A stretch of DNA of 52,125 nt from contig JARLJF010000131.1 of NCBI GenBank assembly GCA_031291335.1, positions 1-52,125 on the forward strand. The letters run 5' to 3'. This DNA is from Pandoraea sp. Its GTDB lineage: Bacteria > Pseudomonadota > Gammaproteobacteria > Burkholderiales > Burkholderiaceae. The notes beneath the pieces are model-generated. The model worked only from the letters and a program-made list of their open reading frames with translations, was not told where the DNA came from and made no database searches. The position numbers and the translations under genes were made by a program. Every line of letters starts with the position of its first letter. Positions within the stretch are counted from its first letter, which is position 1. Positions 38,177 through 46,362 of the stretch are shown here, one piece after another.

Positions 38177-38232
38177 ACGCCGGCGAAGGCCGGCGTGCCC
38201 TGTAAACCGTACTGTGCCGGCCTTTAGCCGGC
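38177..38232 (+). other. Two tandem GC hairpins in the hda leader
   Basis: The first is ACGCCGGC-GAAG-GCCGGCGT (38177-38196). The second is GCCGGC-CTTTA-GCCGGC (38216-38232), followed by TTTCTTCGTT. All arms contain GCCGGC, so alternative pairings are possible. The second resembles a weak terminator or attenuator 11 nt before the hda start. Confidence 0.5.
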
Positions 38233-38243
38233 TTTCTTCGTTC

Positions 38244-38954
38244 GTGATCCAGCAACTGTATCTCGACCTCGGCACTCCGCCGCCCGCCACGTTCGACAAT
38301 TTCATTGTCGGGCCCAATCGCGAGCCGGCGCAGACGCTCGACAGCCTGAATGCCGAGCTTTCGGCCGGCACGGCACGCGACCGCGGCATCTACCTCTGGG
38401 GAGCCGCCGGGTCCGGCCGCACTCATTTGATGGAGGCACTGTGCCATGCCGTCGGGCCGAGCGCGCGCTATTTGCGCCCGAACAGCCCGCTGGCCGCCTT
38501 CACGTTCGACGACGCGAGCACGGTCTACTGCGTCGACGATTGTGACAATCTCTCGCCTACGCAACAGATCGCGGCCTTCAATCTGTTCAACGAGACGCGC
38601 GCCCGCCCGCATTGCGCCTTCGTGGCCGCAGGCTCTCAGCCGCCAGTCGACATGCCGCTGCGCGAAGATTTGCGCACGCGTCTCGGCTGGGGCCTTGTTT
38701 TTCACATTGTGGGACTTGACGACGACGGCAAGAAACAGGCGCTACAGAACGCCGCCCGCGAGCGCGGCTTGCAGTTGGCGGCTGACGTGCCCGCCTATCT
38801 GCTCACCCACTTCCAGCGCGATATGTCGAGCCTGATGGCGTTGCTCGACCGCCTGGATCGCTTTTCGATGGAACAGAAACGCGCAGTGACCTTACCGTTG
38901 CTGCGTCAGATGCTCACCCACACCGATCCCGCCACCCCCGACGGCAAAAACTGA
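38244..38954 (+). CDS. hda: DnaA regulatory inactivator Hda
   Basis: Hda binds the sliding clamp and stimulates ATP hydrolysis by DnaA, preventing re-initiation. The 236-residue protein begins IQQLYLDLG, a clamp-binding motif (QLxLDLG type) that fixes the start at GTG 38244. Next come FDNFIVGPN, Walker A WGAAGSGRTHLMEAL, VDDCDNLSP as sensor/Walker B and an AAA+ lid. A frame 10 codons longer would cover the leader hairpin and spoil the extreme N-terminal position of the motif. Confidence 0.92.
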   Translation: MIQQLYLDLGTPPPATFDNFIVGPNREPAQTLDSLNAELSAGTARDRGIYLWGAAGSGRTHLMEALCHAVGPSARYLRPNSPLAAFTFDDASTVYCVDDCDNLSPTQQIAAFNLFNETRARPHCAFVAAGSQPPVDMPLREDLRTRLGWGLVFHIVGLDDDGKKQALQNAARERGLQLAADVPAYLLTHFQRDMSSLMALLDRLDRFSMEQKRAVTLPLLRQMLTHTDPATPDGKN

Positions 38955-38971
38955 CTGGTGTTAGCTTCAGG

Positions 38972-38977
38972 TAAAAT
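38972..38977 (+). promoter_or_regulatory. -10-like element of the HAD gene
   Basis: TAAAAT ends 7 nt before the ATG at 38985, the same spacing as at mutL. Transcripts would start at the ATG. A CTGACT at 38951-38956 is a possible -35, at a short 15-bp spacing. Confidence 0.4.
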
Positions 38978-38984
38978 TCGCGCA

Positions 38985-39665
38985 ATGACCAATTTAGCTC
39001 TCTTCGATCTCGACCACACCCTGCTGCCTACCGACAGCGACAAAGAGTGGGGCCGTTTCCTCGTGCGCCAGGGCGCGGTCGAGCGTGACTCGTACGCGCA
39101 GGCCAACGAGGCCTTCTATCAGGACTACCGTGCAGGCCGGCTCGATATGCCGGCCTATCTGCGTTTCTGTCTCGCGCCGCTCTCACGCTATCCGCGTGAC
39201 CAGCTCGACGCGTGGCATGCGCAGTACATGGAAGAGTCGATCCTGCCGCACATCCGTCCCGAAGCGCTTGAGCTGCTCGACGTGCACCGCAAGGCAGGCG
39301 ACCTGTGCGCCATCGTGACGGCGACCAACACGTTCGTCACGCGGCCGATCGCCAAGGCGTTCGGCATCGATCATCTGATCGGTACCGAGCCGGCCACCGT
39401 CGGCGACGATCCGAATGCGCGTTACACCGGCGAATACGTCGGCACACCGAGCTTCCGCGAGGGCAAGATCACGCGCACCGAAGCCTGGCTTACCCGCCTG
39501 GGCAAGACGTGGAGCGATTTCGACCACGCATTTTTCTATAGCGATTCCGCCAACGACGTCCCCCTGATGGAGAAGGTCAACCATCCGGTGGCAACGAACC
39601 CCGATGAGGCGCTGCGCAGCATTGCGCTGGCGCGTCGCTGGCCCATTCTCGAGTTGTTCCAGTGA
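38985..39665 (+). CDS. HAD-family phosphatase (SerB-like, IB subfamily)
   Basis: A 226-residue HAD hydrolase. Motif I is LALFDLDHTLLPTDSD, motif II CAIVTATNTF, and motif III/IV FYSDSANDVPLMEKV. An alpha-helical C1 cap lies between. This pattern fits the HAD-IB group (SerB, CicA, histidinol-phosphatase-like). In betaproteobacteria this gene next to hda and pcnB is often annotated as histidinol-phosphatase, but the substrate is not shown by sequence. It overlaps pcnB by 4 nt (GTGA). Confidence 0.87.
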   Translation: MTNLALFDLDHTLLPTDSDKEWGRFLVRQGAVERDSYAQANEAFYQDYRAGRLDMPAYLRFCLAPLSRYPRDQLDAWHAQYMEESILPHIRPEALELLDVHRKAGDLCAIVTATNTFVTRPIAKAFGIDHLIGTEPATVGDDPNARYTGEYVGTPSFREGKITRTEAWLTRLGKTWSDFDHAFFYSDSANDVPLMEKVNHPVATNPDEALRSIALARRWPILELFQ

Positions 39666-41194
39666 TCCGTAAACTCATCAAGAAACTGCTGGGCAAAGAC
39701 AGCCAGGCCGACAGCGTCGCCGGCAACCCGCCCGCCACCGGCCTGCCGGTCGTCATCCCCGTCTCGGTCCACGGCATCGATCCGAGCCTGCTATCGAAGA
39801 ACGCCGTGCGCGTGACCGACACGTTGCAGCAAGCCGGTTTCAAGGCATTCATCGTCGGCGGCGCCGTGCGCGATCTGTTGCTCGGCATCGCGCCGAAGGA
39901 CTTCGACGTCGCCACGAGCGCCACCCCCGAACAGGTCCAACGTCTGTTCCGGCGCGCGCGCATCATCGGCCGCCGCTTCCAGATCGTGCACGTGCAGTTC
40001 GGGCAGGAGATCATCGAAACCTCCACGTTCCGGGCGTTAGTCGATGCCGTCGACAGCGAGCAGATCGGTGCGCGTCGTCCGAAAAAGGGCGAACTCGACC
40101 GCAAGACGCACGTCACCGACGAGTCGGGCCGTGTGCTGCGCGACAACGTCTGGGGCGAGCAGGATGAAGACGCAGCGCGACGCGACTTCACTGTCAACGC
40201 CATGTACTACGATCCGGCGGCGCAAACGGTTCACGACTATCACCACGGCTGGGAAGACATTCAGAAGCGCGTGCTGCGCATGATCGGCGACCCGGCCACG
40301 CGCTTCCGTGAAGACCCCGTGCGCATGCTGCGCGTGGTGCGCTTTGCGGCCAAGCTCGGCTTCAAGATCGACGACGCCACGGCGGCACCGATTCCGCAGT
40401 TGGCCCCGCTCATCGACAACGTGCCTGCGGCGCGTCTGTTCGACGAGATGCTCAAGCTGCTGCTCTCGGGTCATGCCTGGGCCTGCGTGCAACAACTGCG
40501 CACGCAAGGTCTGCATCACGGTCTGCTACCGTTGCTCGACGTCGTGCTGGAGCAACCGCTGGGCGAGAAGTTCGTCACGCTGGCGCTGGCCAATACCGAC
40601 GCACGTATCCGCGCGGGCAAACCGGTCTCGCCGGGTTTCCTGTTCGCGGCATTGCTCTGGCATCTCGTGCTGGAAAAGTGGCAGGCCTATCAGAGCGCTG
40701 GCGAATATCCGATTCCGGCGTTGCATCTGGCCATGGACGATGTGCTCGATGCGCAGACGGGCAAGCTGGCCATTCAGCGTCGCTTCGTTGCCGACATGAA
40801 GGAAATCTGGGGCTTGCAAGTGCGCCTCGACAAGCGCGTGGGTCGCACGCCGCTGCGTCTGCTCGAGCATCCGCGTCTGCGCGCCGGTTACGACTTCCTG
40901 CTGCTGCGTTGCGAGTCGGGAGAAGTCCCGGCGGAAGCCGGTCAGTGGTGGACGGACTTCCTCGAAGGCGACGCCGCAGCGCGCGACGCCCTGCTCGCGC
41001 AAGGCAGCGGATCGGGAAGCACGACGCCGGCCGCGAAGCGTCGCCGCCGTCGCCGCAAACCGTCGGGAGGCGGTGGTGGTGAAGGCTCGGGTGGAGAGGG
41101 TGGCAGCGGTGGTGGCGGCAATGAGAACGCTACCAGCGAGAATCATGGCAAGCGGGTATCATCGCGACAGCATGGTTCCGAAGGTGCTTCATGA
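39662..41194 (+). CDS. pcnB: Poly(A) polymerase I
   Basis: PcnB adds poly(A) tails to RNA and promotes decay. The 510-residue protein has the nucleotidyltransferase head FIVGGAVRDLLLGIAPKDFDVAT with catalytic Asp pair, RRARIIGRRFQIVHV, ARRDFTVNAMYYDP and EDPVRMLRVVRFAAKL. The last 60 residues are low-complexity: a run of six Arg/Lys-rich residues, then Gly/Glu/Ser-rich sequence, likely a flexible RNA- or protein-binding tail. Starts at GTG overlapping the HAD stop; ends overlapping folK. Confidence 0.94.
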   Translation: MIRKLIKKLLGKDSQADSVAGNPPATGLPVVIPVSVHGIDPSLLSKNAVRVTDTLQQAGFKAFIVGGAVRDLLLGIAPKDFDVATSATPEQVQRLFRRARIIGRRFQIVHVQFGQEIIETSTFRALVDAVDSEQIGARRPKKGELDRKTHVTDESGRVLRDNVWGEQDEDAARRDFTVNAMYYDPAAQTVHDYHHGWEDIQKRVLRMIGDPATRFREDPVRMLRVVRFAAKLGFKIDDATAAPIPQLAPLIDNVPAARLFDEMLKLLLSGHAWACVQQLRTQGLHHGLLPLLDVVLEQPLGEKFVTLALANTDARIRAGKPVSPGFLFAALLWHLVLEKWQAYQSAGEYPIPALHLAMDDVLDAQTGKLAIQRRFVADMKEIWGLQVRLDKRVGRTPLRLLEHPRLRAGYDFLLLRCESGEVPAEAGQWWTDFLEGDAAARDALLAQGSGSGSTTPAAKRRRRRRKPSGGGGGEGSGGEGGSGGGGNENATSENHGKRVSSRQHGSEGAS

Positions 41195-41703
41195 CTGTTG
41201 CCTATATCGGGCTCGGCGCGAATCTCGGCGACGCCCGCCAAGCGATCAAGGACGCCATCGTCTGTCTGGCGCAGCAAATCGGCGTCACCATCACCGGCAA
41301 GTCCGACCTGTATCGCACCGCTCCCATCGAGTCGAGCGGTGACGACTATCTCAACTGCGCTGTCGCCGTCGAGACGAGTCTGACTGCGCGCCAGTTGCTG
41401 ACGCTGTGTCTGAAGATCGAACTGCATTTCGGGCGTGAGCGGCCGTACAAGAACGCGCCGCGTACGCTCGATCTCGATCTGCTGGTGTACGGCGATGAGC
41501 GCATTGCAGAGCCCGATCTGATCGTGCCGCATCCGCGTCTGGCGCTGCGAGCCTTTGTGCTTCGCCCGCTCGCGGATCTCGCGCCCGAACTGGAAATCCC
41601 CGGCGTGGGACGCGTGAGCGCTCTGCTCGACGATGTCGCCGACCAGCGCATCGAGCGTGTCGCGCAGTGCTGCTGCCCGACGAAGCGAGCCTACGCATCA
41701 TGA
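41191..41703 (+). CDS. folK: HPPK: 2-amino-4-hydroxy-6-hydroxymethyldihydropteridine pyrophosphokinase
   Basis: FolK transfers pyrophosphate from ATP to the pterin in folate synthesis. The 170-residue sequence has YIGLGANLGD, SDLYRTAPI, YLNCAVAVET, the HFGRERPYKNAPRTLDLDLL block with metal Asp pair, and VPHPRLALRAFVLRPL. It overlaps pcnB (ATGA) and the next kinase (ATGA), forming a tight operon. The C-terminus (QCCCPTKRAYAS) is atypically Cys-rich. Confidence 0.95.
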   Translation: MTVAYIGLGANLGDARQAIKDAIVCLAQQIGVTITGKSDLYRTAPIESSGDDYLNCAVAVETSLTARQLLTLCLKIELHFGRERPYKNAPRTLDLDLLVYGDERIAEPDLIVPHPRLALRAFVLRPLADLAPELEIPGVGRVSALLDDVADQRIERVAQCCCPTKRAYAS

Positions 41704-42356
41704 GATCGCCCGTCCTCGGGCGTTTCCGCTATCTGGCCGTCGAGGGCCCCATCGGAGTTGGCAAGACATCGCTCGCGCGTCGTCTCGCCGATGCTGCCGG
41801 TGCCGATCTGATGCTCGAGCAGCCCGCGCTCAATCCCTTTCTCGAACGCTTCTACCGCGACAGTGCGCGCTACGCGTTGCCTGCGCAGTTGTCCTTCTGT
41901 CTGCAACGTGTGGACGAAGCGACGGAAATTGCGCGACGCGATACCGATGGCAAGCCGATCTTCACAGACTTCATTCCCGAGAAAGACGGCCTGTTCGCGC
42001 GACTCACGCTCACCGCCGACGAACTCGAGTTGTACCGCAAGCTCGTGGCGCATATCGAGCGAGCGCATCGGGCACCGGACCTGGTGATTCATCTGCAAGC
42101 GAGTCCCGAGACGCTGTTCGCGCGCATTCAGAAGCGCGCAATCCCGATGGAACAGCAAATTCCGGACACCTATCTGCGCGCGCTGTGCGACATCTACGGC
42201 GAATTCTTCTATCATTACGCCGCTGCGCCGGTATTGACTGTCGACACAGAACAATTCGACCCGGCGCACAACGACAGCGACTTCGCCCTGCTGGTCGAAC
42301 GCATCGATCAGATGCGCGGGCGCAAGGAAGTCTTCGTCAAGGGCGCTCGCCCCTGA
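41700..42356 (+). CDS. Deoxynucleoside kinase
   Basis: A 218-residue P-loop kinase of the dNK/dGK family: YLAVEGPIGVGKTSLARRLA (about 9-28), the ERFYRDSARYALPAQLSFC block, TDFIPEKDGLFA, and the DLVIHLQASPETLFARI / RAIPMEQQIPDTYL LID part with its Arg. It would phosphorylate deoxynucleosides, probably purines, for salvage. ATG 41700 overlaps the folK stop; an open frame 11 codons upstream is less likely. The folK-dNK-panB order is common in betaproteobacteria. Confidence 0.9.
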   Translation: MRSPVLGRFRYLAVEGPIGVGKTSLARRLADAAGADLMLEQPALNPFLERFYRDSARYALPAQLSFCLQRVDEATEIARRDTDGKPIFTDFIPEKDGLFARLTLTADELELYRKLVAHIERAHRAPDLVIHLQASPETLFARIQKRAIPMEQQIPDTYLRALCDIYGEFFYHYAAAPVLTVDTEQFDPAHNDSDFALLVERIDQMRGRKEVFVKGARP

Positions 42357-42418
42357 GCGTCTCCTAATTCGCCAATTGCGCCCGTCGCGCCAGCGAAACC
42401 TCCTGAACCGAGGCTGAC

Positions 42419-43237
42419 ATGAGTTATCTGCAAGAATCGAACCGCAAGGCCGTGACCGTTCCCGGACTGGCCCAGATGCGCGAACGTGGCGAGAAGATCG
42501 CCATGCTCACCGCTTATGACGCAAGTTTTGCCGCGCTGCTCGACCGCGTGGGCGTGGATGCCATTCTCATTGGCGACTCGCTAGGCAATGTGATTCAAGG
42601 CCAGCGCACGACGCTGCCCGTCACGTTGCGCGACATCTGCTATCACACCGAATGCGTGGCACGCAGCGTCAACAAAGCGGTGGTGCTGGCCGATCTGCCG
42701 TTCGGCACGTATGGCACGAAGGAACAGGCGTATCAGAGCGCCGTGGCGGTCATGCAGGCCGGCGCCCAGATGGTGAAGATCGAAGGCGGCGAGTGGCTCG
42801 CCGAAACGGTGCGTTTCCTGGTCGAGCGCAGCATTCCGGTGTGCGCACATCTGGGTCTGACGCCGCAGTCGGTGCACGCGTTCGGTGGCTTCAAGGTGCA
42901 GGCGCGGGAAGATGCCGCTCAGGCGCGCTTGCTCGACGACGCCCGTGCGCTGCAAGCGGCGGGGGCACAGTTGGTCGTGCTCGAAGCCATTCCCGCTGCG
43001 CTGGCGGCGCGCGTGACGCCGGAATTGCCGACGATGCCGACTATCGGCATTGGCGCCGGCGCTAACTGCGACGGCCAAGTGCTTGTGCTGCAAGACATGC
43101 TCGGCGTGTTCCCGGGCAAGTCGCCGAAATTCTCGATGAACTTCATGGACGGTCAGCCGAGCATCGCGGCGGCCATCGAAGCCTATGTGCAAGCGGTGAA
43201 GCACGGCACGTTCCCGACGCAAGAGCATTCCTTCTGA
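42419..43237 (+). CDS. panB: 3-methyl-2-oxobutanoate hydroxymethyltransferase (ketopantoate synthase)
   Basis: PanB makes ketopantoate from alpha-ketoisovalerate and methylene-tetrahydrofolate, the first step of pantothenate synthesis. The 272-residue TIM-barrel has [63 protein letters not shown] and [17 protein letters not shown]. Its placement after folK suits its need for folate. It ends in a strong terminator. Confidence 0.97.
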   Translation: MSYLQESNRKAVTVPGLAQMRERGEKIAMLTAYDASFAALLDRVGVDAILIGDSLGNVIQGQRTTLPVTLRDICYHTECVARSVNKAVVLADLPFGTYGTKEQAYQSAVAVMQAGAQMVKIEGGEWLAETVRFLVERSIPVCAHLGLTPQSVHAFGGFKVQAREDAAQARLLDDARALQAAGAQLVVLEAIPAALAARVTPELPTMPTIGIGAGANCDGQVLVLQDMLGVFPGKSPKFSMNFMDGQPSIAAAIEAYVQAVKHGTFPTQEHSF

Positions 43238-43266
43238 GCGTTGAGGTGAGCACCGTGGAGTGACAG

Positions 43267-43296
43267 AAAAGCGGTTCGGCGACGAACCGCTTTTTT
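43267..43296. terminator. Rho-independent terminator panB / sensor kinase
   Basis: A 12-bp stem AAAAGCGGTTCG / CGAACCGCTTTT with loop GCGA (a GNRA tetraloop) and a T-run. It lies between the convergent panB and kinase genes and touches the kinase stop. Confidence 0.93.
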
Positions 43297-44663
43297 CATG
43301 CCGCCATCGGCAATCTCAACACCACCGCAAAGCCCTCGCCGCCCACACGCTCGAAGGTCATTTGCCCGCCGTGGGCATGAATCACTTCGGCCACCATCGC
43401 CAGTCCAAGACTCGCGCCTTCGCGACCGTCGGCACGGGACGAAAACGGCGTGCGCACGCGTTGCCATTCCGCTTCCGGAATGCCCGGACCGTCGTCGAAG
43501 AATCTCAGGTGCCATGCATCGTCCACACGCGTCACGTCGACGTGAAGTCGGTGCGGTGCGCCATAGGCCAGCGCATTGACCAACACGTTCTTGATCGCTT
43601 CGCGCAGGCTCAGCGGATCGCCGAGGATCATGCAAGGCGTTTGCGGCGCCTGAAGCGCCACATCGATGTCGCGCGTGGCATAGGAGAGCGTCTCACGCAT
43701 CGCCGTCTGCAATAGCTCATTCAGATCGACTGGCACCGGCGCCACGCTGTCCGCGCGGTGTTGCACCATCGCGTGATTGATCAACTGGTGAATGAGCCCA
43801 CCCAGCCCGCGAGCCTGCTTCTGAATGCGAGCGATATGCGTCTGACGCGCGGTTTCGTCCTGCGTCTGCGTGAGCATCTCGGCCTGCGCCGTGAGCGCCG
43901 TCACTGGCGTGCGCAGTTGATGGGCCGCGTCGCCGATCACGCGACGCATCAGCGCGCGCGACGTCGCCAACCGTTGCATGAAGTCGTTGATCGCCCCCAC
44001 GAGCGCCAGCGTCTCGGCGGGCACTGTCACCGCCAGCGGCACGAGGTCGTTCGAGTCGCGCGCCCGAAGCGCCGTCTCGATCTGCTTGAGCGGCAAGAGT
44101 GCCTGACGCAGTGTCCACAGTGCGGCGAGCATCGTCAGAATTCCGGTCGCGATGGTGATGAGCAGCGTGTTGTCCGCCAACCCGCGCGTGAATCGCACCC
44201 GGGCGTTCTGGGTATGCGCCAACGCCACCACTGCCCACGGATGGGGCGCCGCCACCGGCATGCGGCGTCCAACGATGGCGATGCGGATCGGCATCTCCTG
44301 ATAGGTGCCATCGACAACGACAGGTCCTTCCGCCAGTTGGTCCCACGCAATGGCCGGATGAAATTCCGAATCCCCGGCCACCGAACGACCATTCGGATCG
44401 AGCACGGTATAGAAGATCTGATCGCCCGGTGCGAGCGCGGAGAAGGCCGCGAGCGGCACGTCGACGTTCACCTCGCCGTTCTGATACCACGTGTTCTCGG
44501 CCACTTGCAGCGCACTGCCGAGCAGCCAGCGGTCATACGCGCGATCGACGGCCGAGCGCGTCGAGAACCAGATGCCGAGCAGCACGGCCGCCACCGCGAA
44601 CGCCAGCACCACGCCCATGCGCACGACCAGCCGCAGATACAGAGACCGGCCGGGAACGATCAT
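43296..44663 (-). CDS. Sensor histidine kinase (TctE-like)
   Basis: A 455-residue membrane kinase. Membrane helix 1 is at about 13-31, followed by a periplasmic sensor of the 2CSK_N type, helix 2 near 165-185, HAMP, the phosphorylated His in DAAHQLRTPVTALTAQ, N-box REAIKNVLVNALAYG, and G-boxes DDGPGIPE and LGLAMVAEVIHAHGG. TctE-type kinases sense tricarboxylates and related ligands; the signal here is unknown. The start overlaps the response-regulator stop (ATGA). Confidence 0.9.
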   Translation of the reverse strand: MIVPGRSLYLRLVVRMGVVLAFAVAAVLLGIWFSTRSAVDRAYDRWLLGSALQVAENTWYQNGEVNVDVPLAAFSALAPGDQIFYTVLDPNGRSVAGDSEFHPAIAWDQLAEGPVVVDGTYQEMPIRIAIVGRRMPVAAPHPWAVVALAHTQNARVRFTRGLADNTLLITIATGILTMLAALWTLRQALLPLKQIETALRARDSNDLVPLAVTVPAETLALVGAINDFMQRLATSRALMRRVIGDAAHQLRTPVTALTAQAEMLTQTQDETARQTHIARIQKQARGLGGLIHQLINHAMVQHRADSVAPVPVDLNELLQTAMRETLSYATRDIDVALQAPQTPCMILGDPLSLREAIKNVLVNALAYGAPHRLHVDVTRVDDAWHLRFFDDGPGIPEAEWQRVRTPFSSRADGREGASLGLAMVAEVIHAHGGQMTFERVGGEGFAVVLRLPMAA

Positions 44664-45322
44664 GACAGCACGAGTTGATAGCCCAGTCCGCGCAACGTGC
44701 GAATCTGGAATTGCGCCGCCGCCAGCTTCTTGCGCAGACGTGCGACATATTGCTCGATGGCATTCGCGTTCGGTGCGGGCTCATCACCGTACAGGCGATC
44801 CATGAGTTCGTCCTTGCCGAAGATGCGTCCCGGGCGCGCCGCGAGAATTTCGAGCAGCGTGACTTCGCGTCGCGTGAGTTCGATCGCAAGCCCGTCGATC
44901 TCAACGCCACGACTCTTGCGATCCAGCGAGAGATTGGCGCACGTCAGCCGGTTCGTGGCGTCCTGCCCCGTGCGGCGCATGAGCGCTCGTACCCGCGCTT
45001 CCAACTCGCGAAAGTCGAAGGGTTTGGTCAGGTAATCGTCTGCGCCGAGATCGAGGGCACGCACCCGCTCTTCGATCTCCGCGCATGCGGTGAGCATCAG
45101 CACGCGGGTGGACAAGCCGCGCTCACGCACGCGCTTGAGCAACTCGAAGCCGTCCACATGCGGCAGCATGACGTCGAGGATCAGCAAGTCGTAATCGTCG
45201 CCGATGCGCGCCGCGGCGGCCGCGCCGTCCGACTCGCAATCGAGCGCATGGCCCAGCTTGCGCAACTGGGTGGCAATCGCTTCGGCGACATCGGCAGTGT
45301 CTTCCACCAGCATGATGCGCAT
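44660..45322 (-). CDS. OmpR-family response regulator (TctD-like)
   Basis: A 220-residue regulator with receiver domain MRIMLVEDTADVAEAI, phospho-Asp in LLILDVMLPHVDGFE, Lys in LTKPFDFRELEAR, and a winged-helix C-terminus (ELTRREVTLLEILAARPGRIF, IEQYVARLRKKL). ATG 45322 is chosen for the receiver start; a longer frame would cover the whole divergent promoter. It heads the two-component operon and probably controls the ABC genes on the other strand. Confidence 0.92.
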   Translation of the reverse strand: MRIMLVEDTADVAEAIATQLRKLGHALDCESDGAAAAARIGDDYDLLILDVMLPHVDGFELLKRVRERGLSTRVLMLTACAEIEERVRALDLGADDYLTKPFDFRELEARVRALMRRTGQDATNRLTCANLSLDRKSRGVEIDGLAIELTRREVTLLEILAARPGRIFGKDELMDRLYGDEPAPNANAIEQYVARLRKKLAAAQFQIRTLRGLGYQLVLS

Positions 45323-45483
45323 GATTCCTGAGTCTCCTTTGTTTTTATCGCCAGACGGTGAGAAGCACGATCCGGACACCGTGCCGCCGCGAACTTCCCG
45401 GCGTATGTCCGCGATTCTCTCGGAAATCGCCCGCCACTTCCTCGGTGTTTCCCCTGAATTAAGGGGCAACCTGCCCGGCGTGT

Positions 45484-45529
45484 CAGCTTCGCTACAGCTT
45501 CGCTGCTTAGTATCGGAGCCGATTATAAA
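45484..45529 (+). promoter_or_regulatory. 11-bp direct repeat and -10 upstream of the NitT/TauT-like ABC operon
   Basis: CAGCTTCGCT occurs twice, at 45484-45493 and 45495-45504, an 11-bp period. A TATAAA follows at 45524-45529, so the repeat covers the -35 zone. Tandem half-sites every 11 bp near -35 are typical of OmpR/PhoB-family activators, and such a regulator is encoded divergently 160 bp away. Confidence 0.55.
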
Positions 45530-45551
45530 AGCATCCATCAGGAGACACGCA

Positions 45552-46352
45552 ATGCATAACGCCCCCCTTGCGGGCGCTGCCGGGACAATTGCGCCCGCAG
45601 TGCCGCCATTGCTGGAAATCGACCGCGTCACGCTGCAATACAAGACCGACGACTACCTCGTCACCGCCGCGCAGCAAGTCAGCTTCAATGTCTATCCGGG
45701 CGACCGGTTCGTGTTGCTTGGCCCGTCGGGCTGCGGCAAATCGACGTTGCTCAAGGCCATTGGCGGATACCTGCCGCCGTTTCATGGCGAAATTCGCCTC
45801 AAAGGCCGCACGATTACCGAACCCGGCCCCGATCGCATGATGGTGTTCCAGGAGTTCGACCAACTGCTGCCGTGGAAGACCGTGCGTCAGAACGTGGAAT
45901 TCGCGCTCACCGCAAGCGGCCGTCTGAAGGGGCGTGAAGCCGCCGAGCGCGCGGGGCATTACATCGAAAAGGTCGGTCTGGCGAAGTTCATCGACAGCTA
46001 TCCGCACACGCTCTCCGGCGGCATGAAGCAACGCGTGTCCATCGCGCGCGGCATGGCGATGGAGCCTGATGTCCTGCTCATGGACGAGCCCTTCGCTGCC
46101 CTCGACGCCCTCACCCGCCGCAAGATGCAGGACGAACTGCTGCGCCTGTGGGACGACACGCGCTTCACGGTGCTGTTCGTCACGCACGGCATCGACGAAG
46201 CGATCCGCATCGGCACGCGCATTCTGCTGCTCTCGCCGCACCCCGGTCAGGTCAAGGCCGAGCTCAACAGCATCGCGCCCGACCAGCTCGGCACGGCGCA
46301 CCAGAGCGCGCTCGAGACGCGCATCGATCAACTGCTGTTCGCGGCACACTGA
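45552..46352 (+). CDS. ABC transporter ATP-binding protein (NitT/TauT family)
   Basis: A 266-residue ATPase with Walker A GPSGCGKSTLLKAIGG, Q-loop VFQEFDQLLPWKTV, signature LSGGMKQRVSIARG, Walker B DVLLMDEPFAALD and H-loop VTHGIDEAI. This is typical of the nitrate/sulfonate/taurine importer class. CAGGAGAC precedes ATG 45552; the open frame begins 116 codons earlier but covers the divergent promoter. First gene of a three-gene importer operon with unusual order ATPase-permease-binding protein. Confidence 0.92.
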   Translation: MHNAPLAGAAGTIAPAVPPLLEIDRVTLQYKTDDYLVTAAQQVSFNVYPGDRFVLLGPSGCGKSTLLKAIGGYLPPFHGEIRLKGRTITEPGPDRMMVFQEFDQLLPWKTVRQNVEFALTASGRLKGREAAERAGHYIEKVGLAKFIDSYPHTLSGGMKQRVSIARGMAMEPDVLLMDEPFAALDALTRRKMQDELLRLWDDTRFTVLFVTHGIDEAIRIGTRILLLSPHPGQVKAELNSIAPDQLGTAHQSALETRIDQLLFAAH

Positions 46353-46362
46353 GGAGACGTCC

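Noticed and set aside
45204..45551. An N-terminal extension of the NitT/TauT ATPase into the response-regulator region.
   Set aside because: It would be antisense to the regulator gene and cover the promoter; the ATG at 45552 has CAGGAGAC.
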